64,000 nt of DNA from SURF-21 sp964462595 (GCA_964462595.1 CAYWXM010000072.1:7915-71914); one strand, 5' to 3'; counted from the first letter of the stretch, positions 42,285-50,980 are shown. The notes: a model not told the origin generated them from the letters alone. Translations and numbers: made by a program.

Positions 42285-43217
42285 ATGATGGAAAGAAGGA
42301 GAAACTTCGACAGGATGCCCACTTTCGCCGAGATGAAGGCGCTGGAGGAGGAGTGGGGAAAGGATTTCTTCGCCGGCATCAATCAATTCGCCTATCATGA
42401 CGAGGACGGATACGAGTGCAAATGGCCGATATTTTACCGCGAGCAACGCGGATTCCTGGGCATCTTCCCGGCGAAATACCGTGCCTTGAAGTCTTTGCTG
42501 CCGCGCGATCCCTCCCTCCGGCCCGTGCAGGTGCTGCCCGGCGTTTCCCTGCTCTATATCACGGCCATCGAAAGCGCGGATACCGACATCGAGCCCTATA
42601 ACTCCATCCTCATCGTCACCCCGATAAGAAACCCGGAGCACATAGGGCTCCTGTCCCCGTTAAAGGTGATGCCCGGCTACGAGATCTTCCGCCAGGCGGT
42701 ATTGAGGGGAGTGCAGTACTGGTACGTATGGCGCATCCCCGACGATTCCTATATCTCCTACAAGGTCGGCTACGAGGCCTTCGGCATGCCCAAGTTCGCC
42801 GCCGACCTCTCCTGGGAGGAGGACGGCAAACGTATAACCTACGCGGCGATGGACCGCGGCGAGGAGATCCTCACCCTGCAAGCCGAGAAAATAAAGACCT
42901 ACGAGTTGAGCAGGGGTTACACGCTGCACGCCCAGGCCTGTTTTTACCGCGACCGCCAGTTGATGACCGAGTACGCCAGGGTCCTGTTCAAACGGTTCGG
43001 GTTCTCGCCGGGAGGCGAGAAGCTGAAAATCAGGCTCGGCCAGCAGCACCCGCTGGCCCTGGAACTGAGACAGGCACTCCTCAGCCTTAGCCCGCTGGCA
43101 TGGGTCTATTTCCCGCAGGACTACATGATCATATACGAGCCCGGGAGATGGTCCCTGGACGTGTTGGGGCTTTTTCACGGCAGGATGGGCGGGCGATCCT
43201 CAAGCGGACCCGGATAA
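42285..43217 (+). CDS. Acetoacetate decarboxylase-like beta-barrel protein
   Basis: A 310-residue protein whose central part resembles the acetoacetate decarboxylase (ADC) family: a beta-rich region with LLYITAIESADTDIEPYNSI, VKVGYEAFGMPKFAADL (compare the family's gly-x-pro-lys loop) and a MPGYEIFRQAV segment. Classical ADC has a catalytic Lys forming a Schiff base with its substrate; I cannot confirm it here. AAGGAGG precedes two consecutive ATGs. It is divergent from the SCP2 operon and convergent with the SDR gene, 12 bp apart. It may decarboxylate a 3-keto acid or be an unrelated beta-barrel lipocalin-like protein. Confidence 0.6.
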   Translation: MMERRRNFDRMPTFAEMKALEEEWGKDFFAGINQFAYHDEDGYECKWPIFYREQRGFLGIFPAKYRALKSLLPRDPSLRPVQVLPGVSLLYITAIESADTDIEPYNSILIVTPIRNPEHIGLLSPLKVMPGYEIFRQAVLRGVQYWYVWRIPDDSYISYKVGYEAFGMPKFAADLSWEEDGKRITYAAMDRGEEILTLQAEKIKTYELSRGYTLHAQACFYRDRQLMTEYARVLFKRFGFSPGGEKLKIRLGQQHPLALELRQALLSLSPLAWVYFPQDYMIIYEPGRWSLDVLGLFHGRMGGRSSSGPG

Positions 43218-43229
43218 AACGCGCCGGCT

Positions 43230-44081
43230 CTAGACCATGCCCTTCTCCGCCAGCCAGGTAAACACGGGCTCCGCCATCTCGTGGCGGTAGAGGAAGGAAA
43301 GAATCGAGAAGTACAGGCTTGGCCACAGCCTCTTGTTCGCCCACAGCACTTTGGCCGAAAGCTGGGGAAACACGTATAACCTGTTTCTGTCCACCGCCTT
43401 TAACACCTTCTCCGCGATCTCTCCCGCGCCCATCCTTGAGTGCTCGAAGGCAGAACCGGCTATATCCTTTATTGCCGTACCGGCGGTGACGGTCATGGTG
43501 GAAAGCAGGTTGGTGTTGACAAAAGTGGGGCATACCACGGTGACCCCTATCCCGTAACGTGACAGCTCCGACCTCATGGTCTCGGAGATGGCTATGACGG
43601 CCGCCTTGGATGCGTTATAGGGTGCGGTTTCGGGCGTGGATATCACGCCTCCGGCGGATGCCGTGTTCACGATATGCCCGAAGCCCTGCTCCTTCATCCC
43701 GGGGACGAAGGCATGGCATCCGTTTATCACTCCCCACAGGTTGACGTCGATTATCCTTCTCCAATCCTCGATAGGTGTTTCCCCTACGGCACCCGCTCCG
43801 AATACCCCCGCGTTGTTCACCAGCACCCCCACCTCGCCCCAGGTATCGAAGAAATGGCCCGCCATCGCCTGGACTTCCCCCAGGCTCCTCACGTCGCAGC
43901 GGTAGAACTCTCCTTGTCCGCCATATCTATCGATCTCGGCAAGCGTGCTTTCCGCCTCCGCCGTCCCGGTATCCGCTATCCCCAATCTCCATCCCCTGCG
44001 AGCCCAGGCGAGAGCGTATGACCTTCCGATCCCGGAAGCCCCTCCGGTGATGACCGCCGATCTCGCGAGCTCAACACCCAT
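43230..44081 (-). CDS. Short-chain dehydrogenase/reductase (SDR)
   Basis: A 283-residue classical SDR. I chose the Met at 44081, since GGAGG lies six bases upstream; an ATG at 44087 touches it. Motifs: coenzyme Gly motif TGGASGIGRS, NNAG in VLVNNAGVFGAG, catalytic Ser in VNTASAGG, and the catalytic YNASK. The C-terminal tail (YVFPQLSAKVLWANKRLWPS) is hydrophobic and common in steroid or retinol-type SDRs. It probably oxidises or reduces a hydroxyl on a hydrophobic substrate. It is divergent from the TetR gene, with a tandem operator between them. Confidence 0.88.
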   Translation of the reverse strand: MGVELARSAVITGGASGIGRSYALAWARRGWRLGIADTGTAEAESTLAEIDRYGGQGEFYRCDVRSLGEVQAMAGHFFDTWGEVGVLVNNAGVFGAGAVGETPIEDWRRIIDVNLWGVINGCHAFVPGMKEQGFGHIVNTASAGGVISTPETAPYNASKAAVIAISETMRSELSRYGIGVTVVCPTFVNTNLLSTMTVTAGTAIKDIAGSAFEHSRMGAGEIAEKVLKAVDRNRLYVFPQLSAKVLWANKRLWPSLYFSILSFLYRHEMAEPVFTWLAEKGMV

Positions 44082-44127
44082 TTCCATCCTCCAGATAAAC
44101 CAGGCCGCAACGCCCTTCCTATATTGC

Positions 44128-44152
44128 ATACCCGAGTAGGATACCATAGTAT
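44128..44152. promoter_or_regulatory. Tandem operator between SDR and TetR genes
   Basis: ATACCCGAGTAG (44128-44139) and ATACCATAGTAT (44141-44152), at the same 13 bp pitch as the other sites. It lies between the divergent SDR (-, start 44081) and TetR (+, start 44269) genes, the classic place for TetR autoregulation and control of a neighbour. Confidence 0.7.
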
Positions 44153-44268
44153 TTATCTAGCATGGCGGTATCTGAAAAAGCCCCGGTCCCTCCATAAGGT
44201 CAAAGCCTGTGCGCGGCGGCGAAGACGGGGAAACCGCTTATGGGACGCAGACTCGACCGGAGATAAGA

Positions 44269-44880
44269 ATGGCAAAAAAAAGGGTAACGCCCAGGATAGA
44301 AAAGGGCATGCAGACACGGCAGGCGATATTCGACACCGCCATTTCTCTCTTCGCCAAGCGCGGTTACGACAAGGTGACCATAGACGACATCTGCGAGAAG
44401 GTCGGGGTGACCAAGGGAGCCTTCTACAACCATTTCAAGTCCAAGGACCAGATCATCCTGGAAGAGTTCAAACAGATGGACGAGCATTACATCAAGGTCG
44501 CGCAGGATATCTCCGGCCTGGAGAGCAGCGTGGAGAGACTGCGCATCTTCAACCGCGAGGCGATAAAACTCATGTCCGACCTCGGGGTGACCATGATGAA
44601 AGTCGTCTATCATTCCCAGATCGCGCCGAACATGCGCAGGCCTTACCTCGCGGACGGAAGGCGTTTCCTGTACAAGATCACCAACGACCTGATAAGGGAA
44701 GGCCAGGAGAGGGGGGAGATACGCGACGACCTCGCCTGCGAGGAGCTGGCCATCATGCTCATCAACTGCTTCCGGGGCCAGATCTACCACTGGTGCATGG
44801 CGAACGGCACCTTCGACCTCGTCGCCACCTGCGAGAAACTCTCCGATCTCCTGTTTGAAAGCCTCACGCCCTCGCGCTGA
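44269..44880 (+). CDS. TetR-family transcriptional regulator
   Basis: A 203-residue TetR regulator. I chose the ATG at 44269 (GGAG upstream; the domain begins soon after). The N-terminal helix-turn-helix DNA-binding domain is typical: QTRQAIFDTAISLFAKRGYDKVTIDDICEKVGVTKGAFYNHFKSK. The rest is the variable ligand-binding domain. It probably binds an acyl-CoA or pathway intermediate and releases the tandem operators found upstream of the SDR, SCP2 and thiolase genes (inference). Divergent from the SDR gene. Confidence 0.9.
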   Translation: MAKKRVTPRIEKGMQTRQAIFDTAISLFAKRGYDKVTIDDICEKVGVTKGAFYNHFKSKDQIILEEFKQMDEHYIKVAQDISGLESSVERLRIFNREAIKLMSDLGVTMMKVVYHSQIAPNMRRPYLADGRRFLYKITNDLIREGQERGEIRDDLACEELAIMLINCFRGQIYHWCMANGTFDLVATCEKLSDLLFESLTPSR

Positions 44881-44883
44881 CCC

Positions 44884-44967
44884 GAGGTTGTCTTTACGGG
44901 AAAGGGTCTCGTCGAGTGGGAACTGGCAGAGGACGGCGACCTCAGGGTCGAGGTGGGTCCTGCTTAA
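44884..44967 (+). pseudogene. Short coding-like remnant after the TetR stop
   Basis: In the TetR frame, three codons past the stop, 27 codons read EVVFTGKGLVEWELAEDG and so on, ending with VEVGPA and a TAA at 44965-44967. The run is protein-like and has no start of its own. It may be the 3' remnant of a lost gene, or chance. No feature was found between it and 45113. Confidence 0.25.
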
Positions 44968-45113
44968 ACCCGCAGCACCTCCTTCGTTCCGGCTGACAAC
45001 CGGTGCATCAGCATTATCTGTTCATGATCCGTCGCGGTGAACCCTGTATGCCTGAAGAGCCCACTTGACCCCGCAGCTCGAGAGACTTCCACGCCTGCAA
45101 TCCCGGGCCTGCC

Positions 45114-46820
45114 CTAATCCAGTGCGAAGACGTTGTCCGCGCCCGGGCTGAAGGCCTCCCGGAGCATGCGGTCGAGGTATTTCTCCGAAGGGCTCTTGGG
45201 TATCTCCTCCACCACCTGTATATAAGAGGGCACCGAGTTGCGCTCCAATCCATCTAGAGCCGCTTTAAAAACCGAGGCGGCGTCTATCTCCCCTCCCGCG
45301 AAGGGCACCACCGCGGCCACCAGGTCGCTCTCCCCCGGGGCTCCGGATGCGGCGGGTACGCCGTAGACACATACCTCGGACACGTCGGGGTGCTCGCCGA
45401 TGACCTTCTCCACCAGGTCGGTCTTTATAAAGTCGCCCGCACGGCGCAGGGCGCCGCCCTTGCGGTAATCGAAGAAGAACCAGCCCTGCTCGTCGCGATG
45501 GACGATATCTCCGGAGCGCAGCCATCCCCCCAGGGTCTTCTCGGCCGAGGCCTCCGGCTTCTTGTAATACTCCACCGATGTGCCGGTGAGCATGCGGCTT
45601 ATGAGTTCGCCGCTCACACCTGGCGGTACCTCTTTGTCCTGCTCGTCCACCACCTTCATCTCCACCAGGCCGGGAAGCGGCTTGCCGAAGGAACCTACCG
45701 GCCCCTCGTCGACGGGGCGGTAGGCAAAACCTCCCTCTATGGCCCCGTACCACTCCAGTATGCGCATCCGGAAGCGCCGCTCGAAATCCTCCCAGATGGC
45801 TCGCGGCGTGCCCGCGGAGATGACCATGCGCACCGGGTTATGCGCGTCATCGGGCCGGGGCGGCTCGTTGTAGATACCGGACATCATCCCTCCCAGCAGC
45901 GAGAAGGTGGTGCAGCCGTGCTTGCGGCACACGTCCCAGATGCCGCTCTTGGTGAAGCGCTGGCCGATCACCGCGGGGATACCCATGGAGAGCGCCGGGA
46001 AGAGGGTCACCGCCTGTGCGTTGCCGTGGGCGAGAGACAGTCCGGTGTAAGGCATGTCGTTTTCTCGGTAATCCCAGACCAGGTACCCCAGCAGGCAATA
46101 CATGGCATTGCGGGCCGAATTGAGCGCCACCCCCTTGGGATTGCCGGTGACGCCCGAGGTGTAAATGATCTGCACCGGGAGTTTTAGGTCGTCCTGCCTG
46201 TCGTCTATGCCGTAGACCCCGGGCCTGTCCAGCAGCTCGTTTACGGTCTGGTACCTGGATGCCAGGGCCGGGTCGGCATCGGGCTTCATGCTCAGGTAGA
46301 CCTTGTCGAGCCTCTCCACCTCCTTCGCCGCCCTGTCCACGCCCGGCAAGAGGTCGGCCGTGGTTATCACCGCGCGCGCGTCCGAATCCCCCAGCTGGTA
46401 GGCCAGCTTCTCACCCCGCGCCCGGGGGTCGATGGGGACGAGCACCATGCCCAGCATGGAACATGCTGCCAGGGCATAGGCGAAGTCGGGGTGGTTGCGC
46501 ATGACCATGGCGATCTTGTCGCCTTTTTCGAAGCCCGCCTCCCGCAGGCCCCGGGCCAGCCTGACGGAGTTGCCGAAGAGCTGGGCATAGGTGAGGCGGT
46601 CGTCATCGTAGAGGCCCCCGTTGTCGAAGATCAGCCCGATGCGGTTTGGGCTCTCCTCCGCCCTCATCTCCAGTAGCCCCGAGAACATCCCCCGGTGCTT
46701 CAGAAAACCGGAACCCTTGACCCCCCGCGCGATGCGCGCCAGCGTCTTCGAGTTGGATAGCAGCTGCAGCAGCATGTACGCCTGCGGGTTCTTCTCCTCG
46801 ATGCTCTCCATAAGACCCAT
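45114..46820 (-). CDS. AMP-forming acyl-CoA synthetase, second copy
   Basis: A 568-residue ANL-family ligase very similar to the one at 38511-40124. I chose the ATG at 46820 (GGGGGAGG eight bases upstream); a TTG six bases earlier is too close to it. Key motifs: QIIYTSGVTGNPKGVALN, LEWYGAIEGGFAYRP, WLRSGDIVHRDEQGWFFFDY and PSEKYLDRMLRE with the catalytic Lys. An extra 45 N-terminal residues (MESIEEKNPQAYMLLQLL) distinguish it from the copy. It probably activates another acid for the same pathway. A 546 bp region of R1 repeats lies upstream. Confidence 0.9.
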   Translation of the reverse strand: MGLMESIEEKNPQAYMLLQLLSNSKTLARIARGVKGSGFLKHRGMFSGLLEMRAEESPNRIGLIFDNGGLYDDDRLTYAQLFGNSVRLARGLREAGFEKGDKIAMVMRNHPDFAYALAACSMLGMVLVPIDPRARGEKLAYQLGDSDARAVITTADLLPGVDRAAKEVERLDKVYLSMKPDADPALASRYQTVNELLDRPGVYGIDDRQDDLKLPVQIIYTSGVTGNPKGVALNSARNAMYCLLGYLVWDYRENDMPYTGLSLAHGNAQAVTLFPALSMGIPAVIGQRFTKSGIWDVCRKHGCTTFSLLGGMMSGIYNEPPRPDDAHNPVRMVISAGTPRAIWEDFERRFRMRILEWYGAIEGGFAYRPVDEGPVGSFGKPLPGLVEMKVVDEQDKEVPPGVSGELISRMLTGTSVEYYKKPEASAEKTLGGWLRSGDIVHRDEQGWFFFDYRKGGALRRAGDFIKTDLVEKVIGEHPDVSEVCVYGVPAASGAPGESDLVAAVVPFAGGEIDAASVFKAALDGLERNSVPSYIQVVEEIPKSPSEKYLDRMLREAFSPGADNVFALD

Positions 46821-46978
46821 TCCCAAGACCTCCCCCTACAGCTTTTTCATTTTCAGGCTCGGCCGGGATAAGCATCCCCACGAGCCCTATACACTATAGA
46901 TACCATAACGCTTGCAGCATTATGGTGAAAGAACTTCCCCCCTACATGCATATTCAATGGCACCGAACGGCAGAGATC

Positions 46979-47083
46979 GCCCGGGTGTCGCCAATACAAA
47001 AACACTTCCCAAGACCCGGCGTCTGGTAATGAGCGCCTCGTCTGCGCTGCTCCCAGCCCGGGGAACTACCAGGTCGGTCGCAG
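46979..47083. repeat. Dispersed repeat R1-B, copy 2
   Basis: Related to 25606-25709: CCGGGTGTCGCC, then an A-rich loop, AAGACCCGG, and the end AGGTCGGTCGCAG. It opens with the same imperfect hairpin. Confidence 0.7.
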
Positions 47084-47123
47084 CCATCCGGGCATAGAAG
47101 CGGCTAATTGATTGAAATCCCTT

Positions 47124-47206
47124 CCGGGTGTCGACTATAAAAAAGACACTTCCCGAGACCCGGTCACGGTCATGAGCCATTCGTCTGCGCTGCCCCCAGC
47201 CCGAGA
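47124..47206. repeat. Dispersed repeat R1-B, copy 3
   Basis: Shares the CCGGGTGTCG...CGAGACCCGG hairpin and the TCGTCTGCGCTGCCCCCAGC stretch with copies 1 and 2. It abuts R1-A copy 2 directly. Confidence 0.7.
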
Positions 47207-47317
47207 ACCGGGGGTCGATCCGAAGCGACCTTCGCGAGCAGTATGCTCAAGAGTAGGAATTGCCCGGGATATGCACCCTGCGAGTGCTGAGCGAGGATCG
47301 TTACCCCCGGGCTCGGG
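47203..47317. repeat. Dispersed repeat R1-A, copy 2
   Basis: Exactly 115 bp, like copy 1 at 25407-25521, with identical ends and a diverged centre. The same GAGAACCGGGGGT / ACCCCCGGGCTC imperfect terminal inverted repeats are present. Confidence 0.8.
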
Positions 47318-47366
47318 CCTCTAGAGCACCTGGCTCGATTACACACCCCGGTCTCGGGAACGCAGC

Positions 47367-48368
47367 CTAAGGCAACTCCGTCCAACTCTTGCCGCCCTTG
47401 CGCCAGGTGATGCGCGGCAGCTCCCTCTTCACCATGCTGTCTGCGTTCACGCGCGGGTATCCCAAGACAATGCCCATGGCCACTTTGTACGGCCACCTTG
47501 CACCCAGGTATCTGCTGAGCCAGGGCATTAGCTGAGCGGCGGCGGCAAGAAAACCCAGGTAGCAGGTAACCAGGCCCAGGGAGTGGGCGGCAAGGATCAT
47601 GTTCTGGGCGCAGATACCGCAGTCGAGGTCCATGTTACTGATCCCCCGCTTGTCCCCCAGTATCACGATCAGGCAGGGAGCACCCATGAACACGTCCTTG
47701 GGCTTGAGGATGGCCTTGCCCCCCGTCTGGCCCCTCTGATCCATCAGGGGCGGCGCGAAATAGCTCATGACGGAGAGGATCTTCCTGGTAATGGGGTTCG
47801 TCTTGCCGGAGAAAAAGAAGGCGGTGTCCAGGCGGTACATGGGGTCCATCTTGTCCGCGATCTTGTCCATCTCCTCGCGGTCGTTGATGACGATAAAACT
47901 CCACGGCTGATTGTTTCCGTGCGAGGGCGCGAAGCGCCCCGCCTCTATGACGCGGCGCACCAGTTCATCCGAAACGGGTTTCTTGGAGAACAACCGGTTG
48001 CTCCTGCGCTTGTAGATGACCTCCTCCACCGGCGTCATCCCCTCTATACCCTCCACCTCCGGAAGATTCGGGTACCCGTCATCGGGGTGAAGGAGCATGG
48101 TCTTGAAAAGGCCCTCCTCCACGTTGTAGAAGCCCTGCATGGATATCGCATCCCTTTCGCAATGAGACACGCAGGCGGAGCAGGACAGGCAGACCACGCC
48201 TTCCACCACGCGTGCCTTTTTATCGACGATCTCCAGGCATGCAGCGGGGCAGGCTGACACGCAGTTGCTGCACCCGTTGCACTTCTCCTCGTCGATGATT
48301 ATCTTCGAATTGGACCACACTTCTGGCTCTGCCGGAAGGTAAGTGTGCTTGAACTTCTCAAAAGCCAT
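47367..48368 (-). CDS. Nitroreductase-family protein with N-terminal 2[4Fe-4S] ferredoxin domain
   Basis: A 333-residue protein. The first 90 residues carry two CxxCxxCxxxC-type clusters (EEKCNGCSNCVSACPAACLE and CLSCSACVSHC). The rest is the FMN-binding nitroreductase fold: IYKRRSNRLFSKKPVSDEL, APSHGNNQPWSFIVI, and MGAPCLIVILGDKRG. Such fusions pass electrons from the clusters to flavin and reduce nitro groups, quinones or alkene bonds. The substrate is unknown. GGGGGAG precedes the ATG. It is downstream of a gene run that starts at the thiolase with a tandem operator. Confidence 0.88.
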   Translation of the reverse strand: MAFEKFKHTYLPAEPEVWSNSKIIIDEEKCNGCSNCVSACPAACLEIVDKKARVVEGVVCLSCSACVSHCERDAISMQGFYNVEEGLFKTMLLHPDDGYPNLPEVEGIEGMTPVEEVIYKRRSNRLFSKKPVSDELVRRVIEAGRFAPSHGNNQPWSFIVINDREEMDKIADKMDPMYRLDTAFFFSGKTNPITRKILSVMSYFAPPLMDQRGQTGGKAILKPKDVFMGAPCLIVILGDKRGISNMDLDCGICAQNMILAAHSLGLVTCYLGFLAAAAQLMPWLSRYLGARWPYKVAMGIVLGYPRVNADSMVKRELPRITWRKGGKSWTELP

Positions 48369-48423
48369 GTCTCCCCCTCTCGATCTCTAACCCTTTACCG
48401 CGAGCTTTCTTCCGATACATACT

Positions 48424-48513
48424 CGTGCCAGGTCTTGACCTTCGGGAAGATCAAGACACAGGCACCGCCGCGCCGCCCTCCGGCCGGCGCTGTCGCTTAC
48501 GCGATGCATTCTG
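48424..48513. repeat. Dispersed repeat R2, copy a
   Basis: A unit of about 90 bp, largely the same as R2 copy b at 49619-49709: CGTGCCAGGTCTTGACCTT, a short spacer, TCAAGACACAGGCACCG and an end ATGCATTCT. It contains a stem GTCTTGA...TCAAGAC inside a longer imperfect hairpin. It ends about 10 bp from the stop of the gene at 48525. Confidence 0.75.
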
Positions 48514-48524
48514 TCAAAACGTCC

Positions 48525-49484
48525 TTATATATGGCGGACCTCCACCTTCATCATGATCTCGCCGCAGGCCCCCAGTGGAAGGCCGGCCCCGTAACAGTTC
48601 ATGGGCAGGTCGAAGAGCTTGCTCTCCAACTCCCCACCCTCGGCCATCCTCTCTATCATGAGCATCACCCGCCACCAGATCTTGGCCAGCGCCATGATGC
48701 ATATCCCCTCGCCGCCCTCCGGCTGCAGCACCCTCCCGAGAGCGTCCAGGTGAAACTCGTCGCCCTCCTTGTGGCCCGCGATACAGGCGCGCGAGGATAC
48801 CACCTTGATCACGATGTGGTGGTCCTTGAACTCCTCGATGGAGCGCAGGCGCCGCACGCGCTTGGGGGAAGCCAGAAACGCCTCCAGCTCTCCCTCGCCA
48901 ATGGGAAGCGCCCGCATGAACTCGTCCGGTTCCGGACCACCGCTGGTGGGGGCGTCCTTCACCGCCCGGCATTCCCCTTTGGCCAGCTTGTTTTTCACGA
49001 ACAGGTATGGGGCCATGCCCATCATGAAGCGGGCGAACTCCAGGAGGGGCATCTTCTCCAGCCTTATCCTGAACATGTTCTCCCCCAGACCGCCCAGCTC
49101 CAGGCCGGCGTCGGTACAGGTGACATGATCGAAAAGCATGTCGTTGGGGTCCTTGCCCTGCATCATGTGGTCGTAGTAGCTGTAGATCACCGGCGAGAGC
49201 TGTGAGAGCCCGTGGATGCATACCTGCGGAGGGCACTTGTGGGGGATCAGCATCCCCATGGGGCTGAAATATAGGGGCCTGCCCTCGTTATGCAGGCCCG
49301 AGCAGTGGCTGGAGCACACGGGCTCGACCACCAGCCACTTGGTCATGGACTCCATGTTCAGTGCCTGCAGAAGCCCCAGCTCCAGGGCCTTCTGATATTC
49401 CTGTTCCGTATAGCCCCAGCGGTTCTTGATGATTATCTTGAGCACCGGTCCGCTGAGCTTATCGAGGATCTCCATCATGCCCAT
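48525..49484 (-). CDS. Protein with C-terminal TIGR04076-like domain
   Basis: A 319-residue protein. The C-terminal 120 residues resemble the TIGR04076 family (IVIKVVSSRACIAGHKEGDEF, then GGEGICIMALAKIWWRVML). The N-terminal 200 residues are not recognised. They contain several Cys and His (EPVCSSHCSGLHNEG, IPHKCPPQVCIHGL, VTCTDAGLELGGLGE) that could form a metal or iron-sulfur site. GGAGGGATGAC precedes the ATG. It lies between the thiolase gene and the ferredoxin-nitroreductase gene, each separated by an R2 repeat. Function is unknown. Confidence 0.65.
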   Translation of the reverse strand: MGMMEILDKLSGPVLKIIIKNRWGYTEQEYQKALELGLLQALNMESMTKWLVVEPVCSSHCSGLHNEGRPLYFSPMGMLIPHKCPPQVCIHGLSQLSPVIYSYYDHMMQGKDPNDMLFDHVTCTDAGLELGGLGENMFRIRLEKMPLLEFARFMMGMAPYLFVKNKLAKGECRAVKDAPTSGGPEPDEFMRALPIGEGELEAFLASPKRVRRLRSIEEFKDHHIVIKVVSSRACIAGHKEGDEFHLDALGRVLQPEGGEGICIMALAKIWWRVMLMIERMAEGGELESKLFDLPMNCYGAGLPLGACGEIMMKVEVRHI

Positions 49485-49618
49485 GTCATCCCTCCTTACT
49501 CTTCACCCCTGAGGGCGGTATCCCCGCCACCGCCAGGGGAATTGCTGGATCACCCGCACCGACCCCGAAACCCGACCAGCTTGATGAATTATTTGAAACC
49601 TTCCCCAACGAACGTACA

Positions 49619-49709
49619 CGTGCCAGGTCTTGACCTTCGGAAAGCTCAAGACACGGGCACCGCCTCGCCTCCCTCCGGGCGTCGCTGTCGCTTGCGCCAT
49701 GCATTCTAT
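49619..49709. repeat. Dispersed repeat R2, copy b
   Basis: Matches R2 copy a: CGTGCCAGGTCTTGACCTT and TCAAGACACGGGCACCG, then ATGCATTCT. It ends about 15 bp from the thiolase stop. In both copies the unit lies just after the 3' end of a minus-strand gene. Confidence 0.75.
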
Positions 49710-49723
49710 CGCGGCGTCAACTC

Positions 49724-50980
49724 TCAGGTGCGTTCCAATATATGAACGCACATGGCCGCCTCGCCGGCGCCGATGAAGCCGCCGCCGTTCTCGGCCATGG
49801 CGATCCTCGCTCCCTCCACCTGGCGCTTGCCCGCCTCGCCGCGCAGCTGGGTTACCAGCTCGACCAACTGGGCGATGCCCGAGGCGCCGATGGGATGCCC
49901 CCGGCATTCCAACCCTCCGGAGGTGTTGATGGGAAGCTTGCCGCCCAGCTTGGTGGCCCCGGACTCCGCGAAGGGGCCGCCCTCTCCTTCGCCGCAGAAG
50001 CCCATCTCCTCACACTGCAGCAGCTCGCCGAAGGCGGTCGCGTCGTGCACCTCGGCCACGTTGATATCTCCGGGGCCGAGCCCGGCCACCTCGTAGGCTT
50101 TCCTGCTCAACCGTTCCCCTATCAGATCCATGGTCCCGTCCGTGGGGATAGATCCCGCGGTAAGCTGGGACGCCAGCACCTTGACCGGCCTGGCGTCCGG
50201 GAACCTCTTCAGGGCCTTGCCGGAACAGAGCAGCGCTGCCGTGGCCCCGTCACCCATGGGGGCGCACATGGCCCTGGTGAGCGGAAAAGCCACCGGCCTG
50301 TCGTTCAACACCTCATCCACGGTCATGTCCATCTGGTACTGGGCCAGGGGGTTGAGGGAGGAGTGGTAATGGTTCTTGGCGGCGATGGTCGCCAGTTGCC
50401 GCTGTGTGGTGCCGTATTTTTCCATGTGCATGCGGGCGGCCATGGCGTAGATGTCCATGAAGGGGGAGCGGCCTCCTCCGCCGTCTCCATCCGGCGCCTT
50501 GCCTTCCTTCTTCGCCTCGGCTGCCTTCTTCTCCATATCCGCCTGGAAGGCGGCCAGTATGCTGCGGATGAAATCCACGTCGGTGTTGGACATGAACATC
50601 TCAAACATGGCCTGCTTGTCCTCGGGGTTGTACATCTTCTCCACCCCGATGGCCAGGGCCACGTCGTAAGCGCCCGCCTTTATGCCCAGGTAGGCGCCGT
50701 TGACGGCGCTGGTGGCACCGGCACAGGCGTTCTCAACGTTCATCACCGGGATGCCCTGAATGCCCAGGGGCGTCAGCGCCACCTGGCCACGGATGGAATG
50801 CTGGCCGGTCACGATGCCCCAGAATGAATTGGAATACCAGGCGGCCTCTATCTCCTTCTTGTCCAGGGGGCAGTCCGCGAGCAGGATGTCCATTACCTCG
50901 GCGGTCATCTGCTTTATGCTCTTCTCCGCGTACTTGCCGAAACGGAACATGCCCACGCCGATGATATAAACGTCCTCCAT
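49724..50980 (-). CDS. SCP2-type thiolase / acetyl-CoA acetyltransferase-like
   Basis: A 418-residue thiolase-fold protein. The nucleophilic Cys is in NVENACAGATSAV near residue 90; EVHDATAFGELLQCEEMG and the catalytic His in GLECRGHPIGASG follow. The final GGGFIGAGEAAMCVHIL replaces the CxG motif of biosynthetic thiolases, as in SCP2/SCPx-type enzymes, which cleave 3-ketoacyl-CoA, including sterol side-chain intermediates. An Ala/Glu/Gly-rich insert (DMEKKAAEAKKEGKAPDGDG) sits in the middle. AAGGAGG precedes the ATG. A tandem operator lies 88 bp upstream. Confidence 0.88.
   Translation of the reverse strand: MEDVYIIGVGMFRFGKYAEKSIKQMTAEVMDILLADCPLDKKEIEAAWYSNSFWGIVTGQHSIRGQVALTPLGIQGIPVMNVENACAGATSAVNGAYLGIKAGAYDVALAIGVEKMYNPEDKQAMFEMFMSNTDVDFIRSILAAFQADMEKKAAEAKKEGKAPDGDGGGGRSPFMDIYAMAARMHMEKYGTTQRQLATIAAKNHYHSSLNPLAQYQMDMTVDEVLNDRPVAFPLTRAMCAPMGDGATAALLCSGKALKRFPDARPVKVLASQLTAGSIPTDGTMDLIGERLSRKAYEVAGLGPGDINVAEVHDATAFGELLQCEEMGFCGEGEGGPFAESGATKLGGKLPINTSGGLECRGHPIGASGIAQLVELVTQLRGEAGKRQVEGARIAMAENGGGFIGAGEAAMCVHILERT

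Larger units (their letters stand above)
46821..47366. other. 546 bp intergenic region with R1 repeats
   Basis: Between the CoA ligase start and the nitroreductase stop. Besides the three R1 units I see an inverted repeat ACCATAA...TTATGGT (about 46902-46926), which partly resembles the ATACCAT half-site, roughly 80 bp upstream of the CoA ligase. No gene was found. Confidence 0.5.
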
